Shown here: one piece after another, positions 10,301-22,224 of the stretch
Position numbering within the stretch: the first letter of the stretch is position 1
How the letters are laid out: the number at the start of each line of letters is the position of its first letter
Origin: Bryopsis sp. KO-2023
Lineage: Eukaryota > Chlorophyta > Ulvophyceae > Bryopsidales > Bryopsidaceae
Length of the DNA stretch: 64,000 bases
NCBI GenBank assembly: GCA_030272585.1
Contig: BSYQ01000001.1
Coordinates: 3,286,001 to 3,350,000 of the forward strand
Direction of reading: 5' to 3'
Program-made: the position numbers and the translations under genes
The notes under the pieces: generated by a model
What the model saw: only the letters and a program-made list of their open reading frames with translations
What the model was told of the DNA's origin: nothing
Databases searched by the model: none

Positions 10301-11811
10301 GATGCACAAAATTCCCTTGGGAAAAAAAATTGTTGGATTTGTTGGATGGTGCCTTTTTTTTTATTCTTCATGTAATTCATTTGAAAAAAAAAAAAAAAAG
10401 AGTTTGAGCCGTTGAGCTTTCGGTGCATGTGTCTGTCTCCAAATCCCACCTCGTTCGCTTATTTCACTTACAAATTTTCCCCCTGTGTTTGTTGCTCAAT
10501 TCAGCCTTTCAGAGAAGTTCAGTTATTTTCCTCGGGGAGTGATTAATTGTTTTTTTTTCCTGGGTGTGTTTGTGGGGTGTTCCTCTTGATGCAGTGAGAC
10601 TGCTGCGACGATGGTCAGTGTGGTGTCTCAAGATTGTGGCTGGCCGACCAGTCAACTTCGAAAATTGATTCCTAGAAGATTCACCGACGACCATTCCAGA
10701 ACTTCAGTTTCTAGACCCAGCACCGGGGACACCGGTCGCTTGACCACGTATGGGGATTTTTTCTATGTGGAGTCCGGCACATCACTAGGAGGTGGGTCTC
10801 GCCCAGGTGAGCGAAATTCCTCCATCTGGAAGAGTTCGCTCATTGGGAAACAATGATTGTCTGACATGGCATTCCACTCCAAGCAAGGAAGAATTTTGTT
10901 TTATTTTTTTGGGGGGGGTTATGTAGGACTTCTGTTTGTGAATTCAAGCTTTTTTTGTTGTGGTGGTGGTGGTGAAAATGATGGGTGTTTTTTACAGCCT
11001 CCTGGTAGTGGGATTCAAATTTGGTTGGTTTTGTCAATTTTTCTTTTCTGTTTTTTCCCTCGAGTTTTGTGGGGTCTAGAAAAAGTTTTTTTTTTTTTTT
11101 TTTGGGGGGGGGGGGGGGGGGGTTGATGGTGTCTCTTTGCCTCGAGACTGCTGGATGAGGTGTGGGTGGTGTCTAGGACAGACCTTCACCGAGCTCAGTC
11201 AAGACCCAGGAGGGCGAGGCCGATGGAAACGTCGACAAACGAAATCGAAGTCGAGCGTCTCTGTGCGCAAATCAGTCTCCAAGGCTCGCCATCGCCGAGA
11301 TCTCCTGGTTGAGATGGTCGACGCCCACACATCATTGGATTCACGAGAAATCGCACCAGAGTTCCAGCAGGAACGTGCATGGGACGAAGGCTGCTCCGGC
11401 ATGAATCCTGCACAGTTCAAGGAAGGGGGTAAAAGTTGCGGCGAAGAGACCCGTGGGAAACGATGGAGGGGCGGTTCGGGAAAAGAGAAAGCGAGAAAAA
11501 AGAAACTTGAAAAACGTGAGGATTCGACCCATGGGGGGGAAAAGAGAGAGTGCACAGCAAGCCTCACCCGGAGTGAGGAGGAGGAGGAGGAGGAGGGGGG
11601 TCTGGATATTTCGTCGGGCAGCGGCTTCGCCTCCTCGACTGGGAAAACTGGGTCGAGCAAGACGCAGAGCAACAAGGCATGTGGGCAAAACTATAGACGT
11701 CGCTCTTCATCGTTCATGAGACGTTTCTGCAGCTGCGTGACGTGGCAAAACGGACTCTTTGGGGTTTCTGGCTCCATGTCGGGGACAACTTTTTCGATAT
11801 CTGAACAATAG
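7340..11811 (+). CDS. Six-exon host gene, product of unknown function (about 851 aa)
   Basis: Proposed coding exons are 7340-8387, 8664-8851, 9045-9281, 9513-9748, 10595-10806 and 11177-11811. Each junction is GT-AG and the phases fit throughout (1, 0, 0, 2, 1), giving 2556 bases. An in-frame TAA at 7301 precedes the ATG at 7340. The protein is hydrophilic and Ser/Arg/Glu-rich, with no transmembrane segment. The last exon holds a Lys/Arg-rich stretch (KEKARKKKLEKRE), an acidic run of Glu and a Ser/Arg-rich tail. I recognise no domain. If the donor at 10807 (CCCAG|gtgagc) is not used, exon 5 ends at a TGA at 10854-10856 and the product is 656 aa, so two isoforms are possible. The first donor (CCG|gtcggt) is weak, and TATCG just after it is a competing site. 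Confidence 0.65.
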
Positions 11812-14399
11812 GGTCGCCCATTTTTTAGCCCAAGTTTTTTTTGGTTGGGGGGTGGGGTGGGGTTGTTGCTGTACCTTCAATTTTTGTGCAGAGTGTTTGC
11901 AGGAAGGAGCGGGGGGGGGGGGGCGCTGTGATGCGACGTGAATCCAAGGGATGGGTGGTTAATTGAGTTAATTTGGAAAAAAAACCCAAAAGGGGGTGTA
12001 AGGAGGGAAGAAAGGAAAAGAAAAAAAGAGTAAATATATTCAGTTTGGCAAGAATTATTGGGTTTTGGAATGACTTTGGATGTTCAAGTTTGAGGAGAAT
12101 ATATATATATATTACAAAAAAAAAAGTGAGGTGGAATGTGTTATTTTTCAAAATTGGAGTATGCATGGGATGGGGAGGGGATCGTCTCGAAAAAAAAAAA
12201 TTGCTAAAGAAATATTTCAGAAATAGGTAGAGCTATGTGTGCATGTGTGTGTGTTGAGTTTGTTTGTGTGTGTGTGTTTTGACGGATTTATTTGGAGCCA
12301 GTGAATAAGGTGTATCATAATGGATGCCACCATTCCTTTTTCTAAAATGCAGGGAGTTATGAAAAAAAAAAAGATTGCAAAGAAAAACAAAACAAAAACA
12401 AGAAAGATCCCCGTCATGAAGAAAAAAAAAGAAAAAAAGAAAAAAAAAAGGTTGAATGAAAGTTTGGGAAGTGGAATATTTTGGTATCAGGGAGGGGTGG
12501 GGGTGGGGGATTGAGCATTGCTTGTGGTTTGTAAAAAGTGGAAGAGTTGTCCCAAAAAAAAAAGGAAAGAAAAAAGAAAAAAAGATTGAGGGTTTAAAAA
12601 AAATGACATGATTGTTTTACTTTTTGGCGGTTTTTGCCTCGGATGGAAATGATCTCTCGAGTAGGCATGTTGGTTTTTTTTGTTTTGTAATGTAGACTGG
12701 GTATAATCGATAGACCGCTCAGTCTGACATTCAGGATTGGATTTTGAAAAAATCCACAGGGGGCAGGTGAGCAAGAACTCATTTTCGAATGGAAACGGGA
12801 CAAGAAAAAAAGAAAATACGGAAAGTTTGAAAAAGAAAAAAAAGAGTGAGAGAGTGAGAGTGAGAAGAGGAGATGAAAGGAAAAAAAAAGACGTTCTAGT
12901 ATCCCTTCAGTTGCACAAGTTCCAACCAATCCCTGTCTGAATTTTGAAATTCAGCTTTGGAGAGACACCCTACGACACTTTACACAACATCGGTTCTTTA
13001 TTATCTTTTTTTTTTTTCTTTTTTTTACATTTTACCGCCAGCTTACATATATATTATTTCGTGTATGGGTCTTTATAGACACATATTTTTCGTGGTCCTT
13101 CAAAAAGAAAAAAAGAAAAAAAAAACGTTGTTTTTCATCGACTGTGGAGAATAACAAGCAGAGGCCGCCCCCCGATCTGGCGGATTTGTTTGTGATTTTA
13201 GAGTATCTATTTGTCGCCTGGGAAACCCCAGAACAGGATTTTCGACCGTTTTTTTTTTGTCAAGTGTGGGCGTCTCTCCAAGCAGCCCTAATAACTGCAT
13301 TGTTTTTTTTGGTTTTATGTTAAAAATAACATCATATTTGCTTTACTGTTGTCGCCGTCTTATATAATATATCAATGGGGCTGGACTTGGAAACTGTTGA
13401 GATATGGTCGGGGGGGTATGTGGAATGAAGGACTGTAATCAACACAGGGAGGGGGGTAAAAAAAAGAGAGAAAACGTGGAAGCAAAAATTCTTGAATTTA
13501 GACTTTTTCGGGTCGAGCTAAAAAAGAAAGATGTATGGGACGAAAACACCAAATCGGCTTTAAAAAAAAAGAAAGGAAGCATCTCTATATTTTCTTTTCC
13601 TTTTTTTTATTTTTTGTTGTTTGGAATTGAATGAGTAAAAGAAAAGAAAAGAAAAAAAGGCGTGCCAATTTCTGCAATGCTTTTTTTTCTTATGTTTTGT
13701 TTGAAGGAGCACCGACCCAACGAAAGGAGTGGTGTTTTGGAGTTGTCCCTTCCCCCCACAATTTTAGACTATTTTTTTAAATCATGCAATTGGAATAAAA
13801 TCGATGAATTTAGACAAGAAAACCCAGTACTTCTTTTGAATATTTGGGAAATTTGCAAAGCTATATGCCAAAAACTTTTTTGTATTGGCCAAAAGGATGC
13901 ATGATAAACCAATAGCAGAATAACCCAGGGTTGTAGAGTTATTTTTTTCCATTTTGGGGGACGAGGCTAATGGCAGGTAGGTTTCTTGGTGGAGGTACAT
14001 TTTTTTTATCGACAGCAGCCAGTGCAGAAAACGCAATGTTGATTCTGCCACATGAACTCAGAGTCAGCTAGGACTTGGCACATATCCCTAAACATTGTTG
14101 CATCAAGGGCAAGAAAGCATGAGCTGTAACCCGTCATTCTCCCAATCCCGATTCCTAATTCTCTGTTCGCTCATCTTCCTGATTATCTTCTGTTGCTTTT
14201 CTTTTTTCTTGGGGGGGGGGGGGTGCTTAGTGGCTCGCACATTTGTATCCCAAAGACATGTTCATGCATGTCTCAAGCATATGCTATTGTCACGCTGAAA
14301 ACTGACTCACAGATCATGCGTCCAAAGTACCACAGGAAAGGTATGGAAAATCGATGTGGGCGCCTCGCCAGCGCGGCACCCTATTTTGGCGTCCTCTAG
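11812..14399. other. Low-complexity intergenic DNA
   Basis: Dominated by A-, G- and purine-rich runs (GAAA-rich blocks at 12000-12600 and 12800-12890), an (AT)n at about 12103, a (TG)n near 12240-12280 and poly-G tracts at 11911-11922 and 14211-14223. I see no coding exon with matching splice sites. Confidence 0.55.
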
Positions 14400-14590
14400 A
14401 CCGCGTGCGGGTTGCACAGAATATCCTGGTGCGGTGTCCCTCCAACCGATCGGGTGGAGTGGTGGTGATGACCTGACTTCTCGGGGAACATCGGATTCGG
14501 AACTCCCCAGGGGCCCCAGCCGTCAGATACAAAATTTAAATTTGGCTCTTTCCCCGAGCTTTTTTTTGTCCACCGAACCTGACGAGCCAG
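14400..14590 (+). CDS. Candidate upstream exon of the membrane-protein gene
   Basis: An acceptor (ggcgtcctctag) precedes 14401 and a donor (GAGCCAG|gtaggt) follows 14590. The frame inside is open and ends in phase 1, which fits the phase of the next exon at 14934 (G|GT GCC CTC). It encodes a Gly/Ser/Pro-rich hydrophilic segment. No Met lies in this frame, so a start codon would need a further upstream exon. If this exon is not used, translation can begin at 14969. Confidence 0.4.
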
Positions 14591-14933
14591 GTAGGTCCAA
14601 CGCCGATCGCATATCAAAATAGTGGTGGGGGGGTGCAATCAGTCTGCTTTCGACCAGAGTTTTCGAATGTCGGGTTTGGATTTCGGGGGGCGCGTCAGTC
14701 CGTTTTTCGCATTCTGGTTTCGATTGATGCTTCTCTCGCTCGACACTGTTTGTCGGAACAAAAACTGGACCTCCGAAACCCAACGGAAAAGAAAAACCTT
14801 TCCAACTCAGAATTCATGCGAATGCGATCCGAAATGGAGGCCCCATTCGTGCGCGTTTTTTTCTTGTGTGTGTGATCTTGCATATGATGCCAGCTTTCGA
14901 CACGTGCTGCTTGTGTGCCGACGGGTTCCGTAG

Positions 14934-15952
14934 GTGCCCTCGAATCCCTGGGGAATCCGGCTGGGGCGATGGCAGATTCGCAGCGAGCTCCCGCCGTGAC
15001 TGCAGTGGAGGTCATCCAGCATGTGGATAAACCAGCCCACGACTCGCAACCTCGATTGAAAGCCATCATTTTCGTGTTCACTTTCCTCCTGTCGTTGCTG
15101 GGCTTAGCTTCAGTACTTTCTTTCATTCTGCTACCTCATGACATTTCAAGCATCATAATTCAGAGCGTGGCGGTGCTCATGGGTGGACTGTCGGTTGCGG
15201 CTTGGTGGGAGTTGGGGAAACCATGCTGGAGAATCGTGCGATGGAAATGCCCGCTGTGTTCATGCCTGGACCTAGCACATCCACCGAATCCGTTGGATTT
15301 GATAAAACTCTGCTGTTTCGCCATTAGTTCTACCGGTCCAGTCGTGATCATGATGGGTTCAGTGGCCATTCTGTGGATAAGCAAATCGTACGTGGCGGCC
15401 GCCACTCTCACAATCATGCTGGCCCTGGTGGCCAGTTTCGTTGTATATCTGGACTTGCTCGCTGTCGTGCAGTGTTTATCCGCCACGAAGCGTCGAATTT
15501 TTGTCACTGAGGGTTGCCCCGAGGTCGAATCCTTGAAGTCTTGTCTGAGCTGCGCCACCAGATTGAATTTGGGGATCTTCGCCGTGGTGTTTTTTTTGTC
15601 GATGATGTTCAACATTGGTATCACAATCATCGGGTTGGTAACGTTAGGGACGGTGGAGGAGGTGTGGCGATGCGGATTAGCGTTCGTGCCAACTGGGTTG
15701 CTTCTTTTTGTGGTGCCGTTCCTGGCCACTGCAATCGCTCTGAACTGCATCGTATTGTTGGGTTGTCTGGGTGGATTTGTCAGATGCTCCAGGTACGTCT
15801 TTTTGGATGGGGTCAGACATGATGACAAATCCTTGCATAATGAGGATCACATGGATAATATGGAAAATGGGGAAAATGGGGAAAGCGTGGAAGCTGTGGA
15901 TGATGCAGTTCAAATCACCCCTCCGGCATTTGCGATGGAAACCTTGCGGTGA
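14934..15952 (+). CDS. Multi-pass membrane protein of unknown family
   Basis: The exon starts after an acceptor (gggttccgtag) and runs to a TGA at 15950-15952. The first Met is at 14969 (MADSQRAPAV), giving 327 aa if translation starts there. Hydropathy by eye shows about six membrane segments: residues ~31-54 (AIIFVFTFLLSLLGLA), ~62-82, ~113-140, ~148-172, ~200-228 and a long one at ~236-272 that could be two. Cys pairs lie in the first loop (CPLCSC) and in the loop before segment 5. The C-terminal tail of ~50 residues is acidic, with a short Met-Glu-Asn-Gly repeat, and is likely cytosolic. I do not recognise a family; it could be a channel, transporter or sensor-like protein. No polyadenylation signal is obvious downstream. 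Confidence 0.65.
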
Positions 15953-18900
15953 CCTCTTCATTTGGAATGAGTTTTTGTTTATTTTTTTTTTCCTTTTTCA
16001 AAAGCCAAGTGTTTCTATTTTAGAAAGAGACCAACCAAACAAGAGAAAAAAACCAATGTTTTTGGAAAAAAAGGAAAATATGACCTTTTGAAGAGGAGAA
16101 AAATGAGGTGAAAAAAGAATTGATCAGAATTAGGATTTCGGAGGAGGGCCGGGGGGGTGGGGGTGGGGGGGTTGCATGGGGGGAAAACTTTTGGAGGAAC
16201 TTTTCGGGAAAATTCGAAAAACCTAAAAAAGAATATACATGTGCATGCACAAGCATGGCATCAAACGCATGGGGTTCTCTTTCTTGAAAAAAAAAAAGGG
16301 ACTGACATCATGGCACTTCGAATGCGATACTTCTTCCAAGGAGGGCGGGGGGGGGGGAAGGGGGATTGAAAGGAGATAAAAAAACCAAAGAAGGTAACAA
16401 ACAATCAAAAGAAATCCATGTTTTATGGCGTTTTTCTGCATAAAAGAAAGTGTTTCGAGGGCAAAAGAGAGAGAGAGAGAAAAAAAATGCATACATCGGA
16501 AAACATTTGTCGAATTTTTTTTTGTGTGTTTTGTATTTTCCACGTGAAAGTCTTTTGCGCTTGGTGGGGTGAAATCCATAAGGCTTCGATGTCGGGCAGG
16601 GACGGTTATCTAATAATCACGGTATTTCAAATTCCTGGGAGGGGGGGCTCTTCAAATGTTGACATGGAAAAAGAAACAGGGATTTAGCGACCTGGTCGAG
16701 CATCATATCGTTGAGTTGGTTGGGTGGGTAGGGTTCAACAGCAGCAACAGAAACAAAAAAAGGAGAGAGAGAGAAAAAAAAAACTGCAAAAGAAAAATAA
16801 TGCCCCCCATAAAAAGATTGGGAAAGGGGGCTCGCCTGTGCGATCGTTTGCAGGCCCTTAGAGAGAGATATTTTTTTTTTGTTTTTTCACAGACGTTCAT
16901 GGATGACTGATGGATTTATTGGTTCGCAGTTTTCGGGGAAAGTGGGTCGAAAGTGTTGGATGGAAAAGATGGTGACAATTGATGGTATCCTGTTTTGTAT
17001 TGGTGTGCATTATCGTTTGAAAGAGTAACGAAGAGGGCAGTTCATATTAGTGTTCCACCGACCTCACAAAAAACAATGGGCAGCCATAGAATTTTCCAAA
17101 CATACACTGTCGTGAAACGGTGCCAAGGATATGGTGCGTCATTTCGTTTCTAGATCCACACAACTGCAGCAAAACATCACTGCCAACAACCAATGATTAC
17201 AAAAGAGGCCATCACCTCACATAATGCCGAAGAACATCGAATCCTTTTATGTAAACATTGCAAGCAACGGAGTCCATGGGTTGTCAACACGTGGGTAATA
17301 ATTCATTTGTACTTTCGTCAGGGTGTTTGAAGGTAAGAATATTTGCTACGACAGAAAAACAACTGCGACATCAGTTCAGATGAAGAGGGGGATGGCCAGG
17401 GGTCTGGGCTTGCAAGCATGTTTGAACAACATTCGAGATTAATTGGTGTTGCATGTTGGACTCATGCATCGCTCCTTTTGCCAATAGAGTTACTTTTTTT
17501 CTTCTTCCTTCTGTAGATTGGCGTAGGAAAGGGTTCGAACTTGACAACCGAGCGAGCTAGCGCACCCGTCGGTGGATATTTGTTTAGTCTGTTTACTTTA
17601 ACATCGGTTTTCGATCTGAATTGTTGTGAGGGGCCTTGGATGCACTCAAAGTTTTACAGATGTGAAATAATAGAGAACTAAGCAAAACAAACAAAACAAC
17701 AAAGCACCCATCCTCTTTTGAGCACAACGAAACCAAACAGATTATGGGGAAAATGGCCAAACGTAAGTTTCAAAATTACAAGTCCCTTTCCAAAAGCCGC
17801 TGCAGAGCTTGAGGCGCTGTAGTTTCTGGTGCGTGTAAAAACTTCAAACTTTCACAAGCTTCGTTTGGACCCATCCATCCATCGAATTTATATTCCTTCT
17901 TCTGTGCATTGATTTGATTTGCCTGGTTCCAAGAGTGCATTTATTAAGAGAGCAAAGAAAATCACTTTCTCAAGGACATTTCGGATCCATCTATCGGCAA
18001 GTGACGAATGATCGCACACACGGACAGGGATTGTTAGAAAGCATAAGGTGTTAGAAAACATCAGGTGTGAGGAACACAAAATGGACTTTGGTTCACAGCC
18101 TTTGCTTGCCCATCATTCACAGGGCCCAAAAGAGTGGTGTGGGCACACGGCACCGCCCATTCCTGAGCCTCCTTTTGTCTGGGTGAAGAAGGCATCCTTC
18201 ATCATTCCTTTTCGGATCTTGGTTTTCCGCCAACCGCTCCGTGAGGCACACGTAACCTACAGGACGCCTGCCCACTCACTACCCACCCAGCTTGTGAAAT
18301 CCCTGCCCTATCTTCTCGCCAGTCCGTCTGGCATGAAGGGCGGATGGGACAGAGCTTCCACATGGCACCACTGAAAAGGGAAATTAGCATTACACGATTC
18401 AAGATCAGTTACGAATCTCACACTAACACACTCGCCGAAGGACGTCAAGTGCGGGCTTCCGAACCCAAACAACCAAACAGCAACACCTTGGGAAAACCCG
18501 CAGTTTTTTGAACGAAAAACGCACAATCTTTGTCTCACAAAAGCGAATACGCCAAGGCAAATTTTCGGGTAGGCACACGCTCCAAGTGCGGTTTTCCCAA
18601 CGGCCACCGCAAGGGGGGCGTTGGCAGGAAGCTGTCGTCGTTTCTTTCGACTAGTGCAGTGATCTGGCGTTGCTGAGGTTCCGTGGCTTCGCACGGATGG
18701 CACGATCTATCCTTGCTTTCCCCCTCTGTAGCCTTTTCTGCGGTCGTTGGTTTTATATTTTCGAAGTCGCAAACGGCGTGTCCAGCCATCCCCCCCCCCC
18801 TCCCCAACGACTGTTTTAGGGTGGAAACGCCCAAACCTGTCACTCACGGCGGCTCTGGAGCCGCCATTGCGTCCACTGCTATCGGTTTTGTTCAAATTCC

Positions 18901-19419
18901 GGCTCGTAGTATTTTTCTGATCGTTTTTCCCCCCTGCCGTTCGCGTCACGGTGACCCCACGGGTTGGAAGTTCTCTGTGTTTTGCTTACGTGAGGTTTCT
19001 CGCAACACTCGGAATAGCTGCGAGAAGCCTCCTGTGTGGGCTCCACCGAGCTGGTGGACTCCTTGTATGGCGTTGTATGTGTTTATCGAACGAAAGGTCC
19101 CCATTTCACGGACCCTGAATGGTATATTGCTTGCCTCAGTACTTCTGACACATATGTGTGTGGTTGGTCGCCCAGGTCCACGCAAACTATGTTGAAAGTA
19201 CCTTTCCAAAGCGAATTGCAATGCGGAACTTCGTTGAGTTCGCCGCAGGAGTCATCCCTAACCCAGGTGGGTGCTGGCCTGGCCTGGCTGCCGCTGTTCG
19301 TCGGGAGCTGCCGCTGTTGAAAGGATTGCGTCATTGTGGGATTTTCGTGGACGCGGGCGCGTCTCGCGATCGTTGTCGATCGAGGATGGATGATCGTAAT
19401 CGTGTGTTGGTTGATGCAG
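15953..19419. other. Intergenic DNA with no supported gene
   Basis: Low-complexity runs again (poly-G at 16149-16171 and 16347-16357, poly-A and GA tracts at 16460-16800). Between 17000 and 19400 composition is more normal, and open frames exist on both strands, but none has paired splice sites or recognisable domains. The missing 5' exon of the ankyrin gene probably lies at the right end; one candidate is ATG 19211 with a donor CCCAG|gtgggt at 19264, but its phase does not fit the exon at 19420. Confidence 0.4.
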
Positions 19420-22224
19420 CAATTATTGATGGCCTCAAAAGGAGACGATTCAAAGTCCGTCTCTATATTGCTGAGTCTAGGGGCAAGCGCTGCTGGAGTA
19501 GATATGAATGGATGGACAGCTCTACACTGGGCTGCTGCAGCTAACAGTGTAACATCTGCTAAAGTAGGCATTGCATCCGAGTTTCGATCCTCTCGATTTC
19601 GATCGATGCCCTTGGCTGTTTGTCAACTCGGCTGATGTCTGATCGGTTGATTCTACTGCTGCAGGTTTTGATTGGACATGGTGCTCCATTAGAAGCAAGA
19701 ACCTTTAAAAGGGTCGATTTTGATGAGGGAGTGATATGGTCATCACTGACTCCTTTGCATCTCGCAGCCGTAGTCGGCAGCGCAGATGTAGTTAAGGTAA
19801 ACACCCCTGCCACTGACATATGCACGAATTGTGATCCCTTAATTGGGGTGGTGTCAAAGTGAGTTTGGTCACAGTTGAATTTTGGGGTTTGATGCGGAGA
19901 AGAAAAGAACATCAATAAAGCATTGGAGTGTTGGAAACCTTGTCAGTAGGTAATCGTGCTGGGCTGTGATGCAGATTCTTCTGGATGCTGGAGCAAATCT
20001 CCATACGACTGATAATCTAGGTGGAACACCTTACAGTGCCGCATGTTTCTGGAACAATGAGGCAGTCGCTCAGGTAATGATGCCCTCCTGGCTGCTTAAT
20101 CTTGTTCTTTTGTTGGGGAGAGAGACCCTATTCAACCCGTCTTCCAGCTGTCGAATTGATTCTCAACACATGTATGGGGTGGACGATCAGGTTTTAATGC
20201 AAGCGAACCTGAAGCAAAAGAAGCTACAAGGACCGGAGTCTCCACAAACTCCATTCGGATCCCAAGTTTTCTCCAAAACCTCTCCATTAGTGCAAAGCTG
20301 TGGAGAGGTCGGCCAGGTTAGTGAAGCTGACTGGATATTTTAAACATGAATGTTGATGAACCCCATAAACAGTTGTCCTTTGCTCTGATCACAGCATGAT
20401 TCGCTGTTTTTAAGGAGGTACCTGTGTGTTCGTTGCTTCCAGAACTGTGAGGGTCCGTTTGTGACGATGGCAATGAGAACTGCCGCAGCTCAGCAAGAGG
20501 AGTTGCTGCAATCTCTGGAGCCTCCACCCAGTTTCATTTGCCCTGTCAGTCTACATTTAATGTCCGACCCTGTCCTTCTGCTCGAGACCCAGCAGACCTA
20601 TGATAGGTAAGCCTTTGCTAGAAGGCAGCCTGAAAAATCAATGTTTCATATGCACCCCCCAGAACTTTTGCATTGGGCAATAGAGTTGATATCACTTTTG
20701 AAACGTACCATAATTGCTATATTGCAGCTGCTATGTACTGAGATATCGAATTGTGTTGTCCTGCCATCAGGGAGAGTATCGAGAAGTGGTTCCGTCAAGG
20801 CCACTGCACTTGCCCCGTTACGAGAAAAAGACTTTTTAGAACAGAATACGTCAGCAACCTCGCATTGCGAAACGCAATTGAAGAGTGGATGGAGTTGCAG
20901 CTGAGCGAAATGAAGAAACAGCAGGTGACCAAACCAACATGGAGTGCAGCATTGATTTCGTTCCTCTGATCTGTGATGCAATTGAGCTCATGTGGCCTTC
21001 AGTGATTTGATGATAAAAAGGCGTTGTGTTGTTATGTTAGGGACTTGTACAGGTTCCCTCTGATTCAAACATCCAAAAGCTTGCAACCGAACCACTTGTC
21101 TCGCAAACCAGCCCCACAACACCTCTGTCCTTTTATGCTCAAGACGGTCACATCGAACAGGTGAGGTCCAAGTCTAAATCTGCAGAATGCTATCCATTAC
21201 AAGGAATATAAGGAGATCTTATGTTGCTATTTCGTACCCTGCACTGAGCTCCTGAGTCAGGCTGCAAGACTCTGCTGGTTTCATCTGACTGTTTGTGTCT
21301 TTTGTACAGGAACTGTTGAGGGCTGCTGGTTTGAACGATGTTGCAAGTGTCGAGCTTCTGCTGGCGTGTGGTGTCAGCCCAGATGCATGCGATGCCAACG
21401 GATGGACGTCTCTTCACTTCGCTGCATCCACAAACTCCGTGGACGTAGTCAAGGTTTTGATCCTTCGCAAGGCCTCCCTTGAAGCCAAAACAACCGAAAA
21501 AGTTAATATCGATGGGAGCGTCTGGGCGGAATCCACTCCGTTGCATGTTGCCGCCGGATTCCAGAGCTCTGAGGTCGCTAGACTTCTGCTGGAGGCAGGT
21601 GCAAACCCTCGTTCGTGCGATGCACTGGGAGGAACACCTCTGCACTCCGCTTGTTTCTGGGGCAACATCAACATTGTTCAAGCTCTTATTGAGGCTGGAG
21701 CAGATGTTGCTGCCATCACAAATTCCAAGAGCTCGAGCTCTCCCCTGCATTATGCTGCCCGACAGGGGCATGCACTCGTTGCACAGGTACCAGCGATAGG
21801 TGAAAATTTGCATATATAGTTACATATGCAACTGTCATTTTTAGACCTTTTTTTGGTGGTGTTTTGTTGATTTTGCGAAGATTGTGGTACCTTTTTGTGG
21901 TGATTACTAAACCACCTTTTGTTCCGTACTCTCCAGATTCTCATACAATCGCTTGCAGCAAGAGTGCAGACCGATCCAAAAGCACCAAGTCTGAGTGAAT
22001 ATGTAAATGGCAAGAACTCCAACAAGCAAACAGCACTGCATCTGGCTGCATTTGGTGGACATGTGCAAGTTGTAGAGATGCTGCTGTGCAATTGCGGTGA
22101 TAAGACGATAAAAAACAAATCAGGAAAGGTTCCAGGACAATTGATTTGCCGTGGAGCAGCCAATTGGATGACACCCGTTGCCCTGGCGGAGGTCAAGCAA
22201 CACCTCCGAGGACTCCTTGCATGA
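19420..22224 (+). CDS. Ankyrin-U-box-ankyrin repeat protein (5' end missing)
   Basis: Nine exons join in frame with GT-AG introns: 19420-19563, 19665-19796, 19975-20073, 20191-20316, 20443-20606, 20771-20924, 21041-21160, 21310-21786 and 21937-22224 (TGA), 567 codons. Exons 1-4 encode ankyrin repeats (NGWTALHWAAAANSV, TPLHLAAVVGSADVVK, LGGTPYSAACFWN). Exons 5-6 encode a U-box (FICPVSLHLMSDPV, TYDR, then ESIEKWFRQGHCTCPVT), which recruits an E2 for ubiquitin transfer. Exons 8-9 encode further ankyrin repeats (NGWTSLHFAASTNSVDVVK, STPLHVAAGFQSSEVARLL, TALHLAAFGGHVQVVEMLL). The protein is thus a likely cytosolic or nuclear E3 ubiquitin ligase with substrate-binding ankyrins on both sides. The two ankyrin blocks are clearly homologous, with the same odd insert (LEARTFKRVDFD / LEAKTTEKVNID). 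The first is split over several exons and the second lies in one. The start codon exon was not found. Confidence 0.85.

Noticed and set aside
11093..11122. T-then-G homopolymer run as a telomere or G-quadruplex element
   Set aside because: Single long homopolymers in an intron, with no telomere-type repeat unit; length is also unreliable in assemblies.
18308..19195. Host gene candidates on both strands upstream of the ankyrin gene
   Set aside because: The frames overlap on opposite strands, show no protein-like composition or domains, and no splice junction links them in phase to the exon at 19420.
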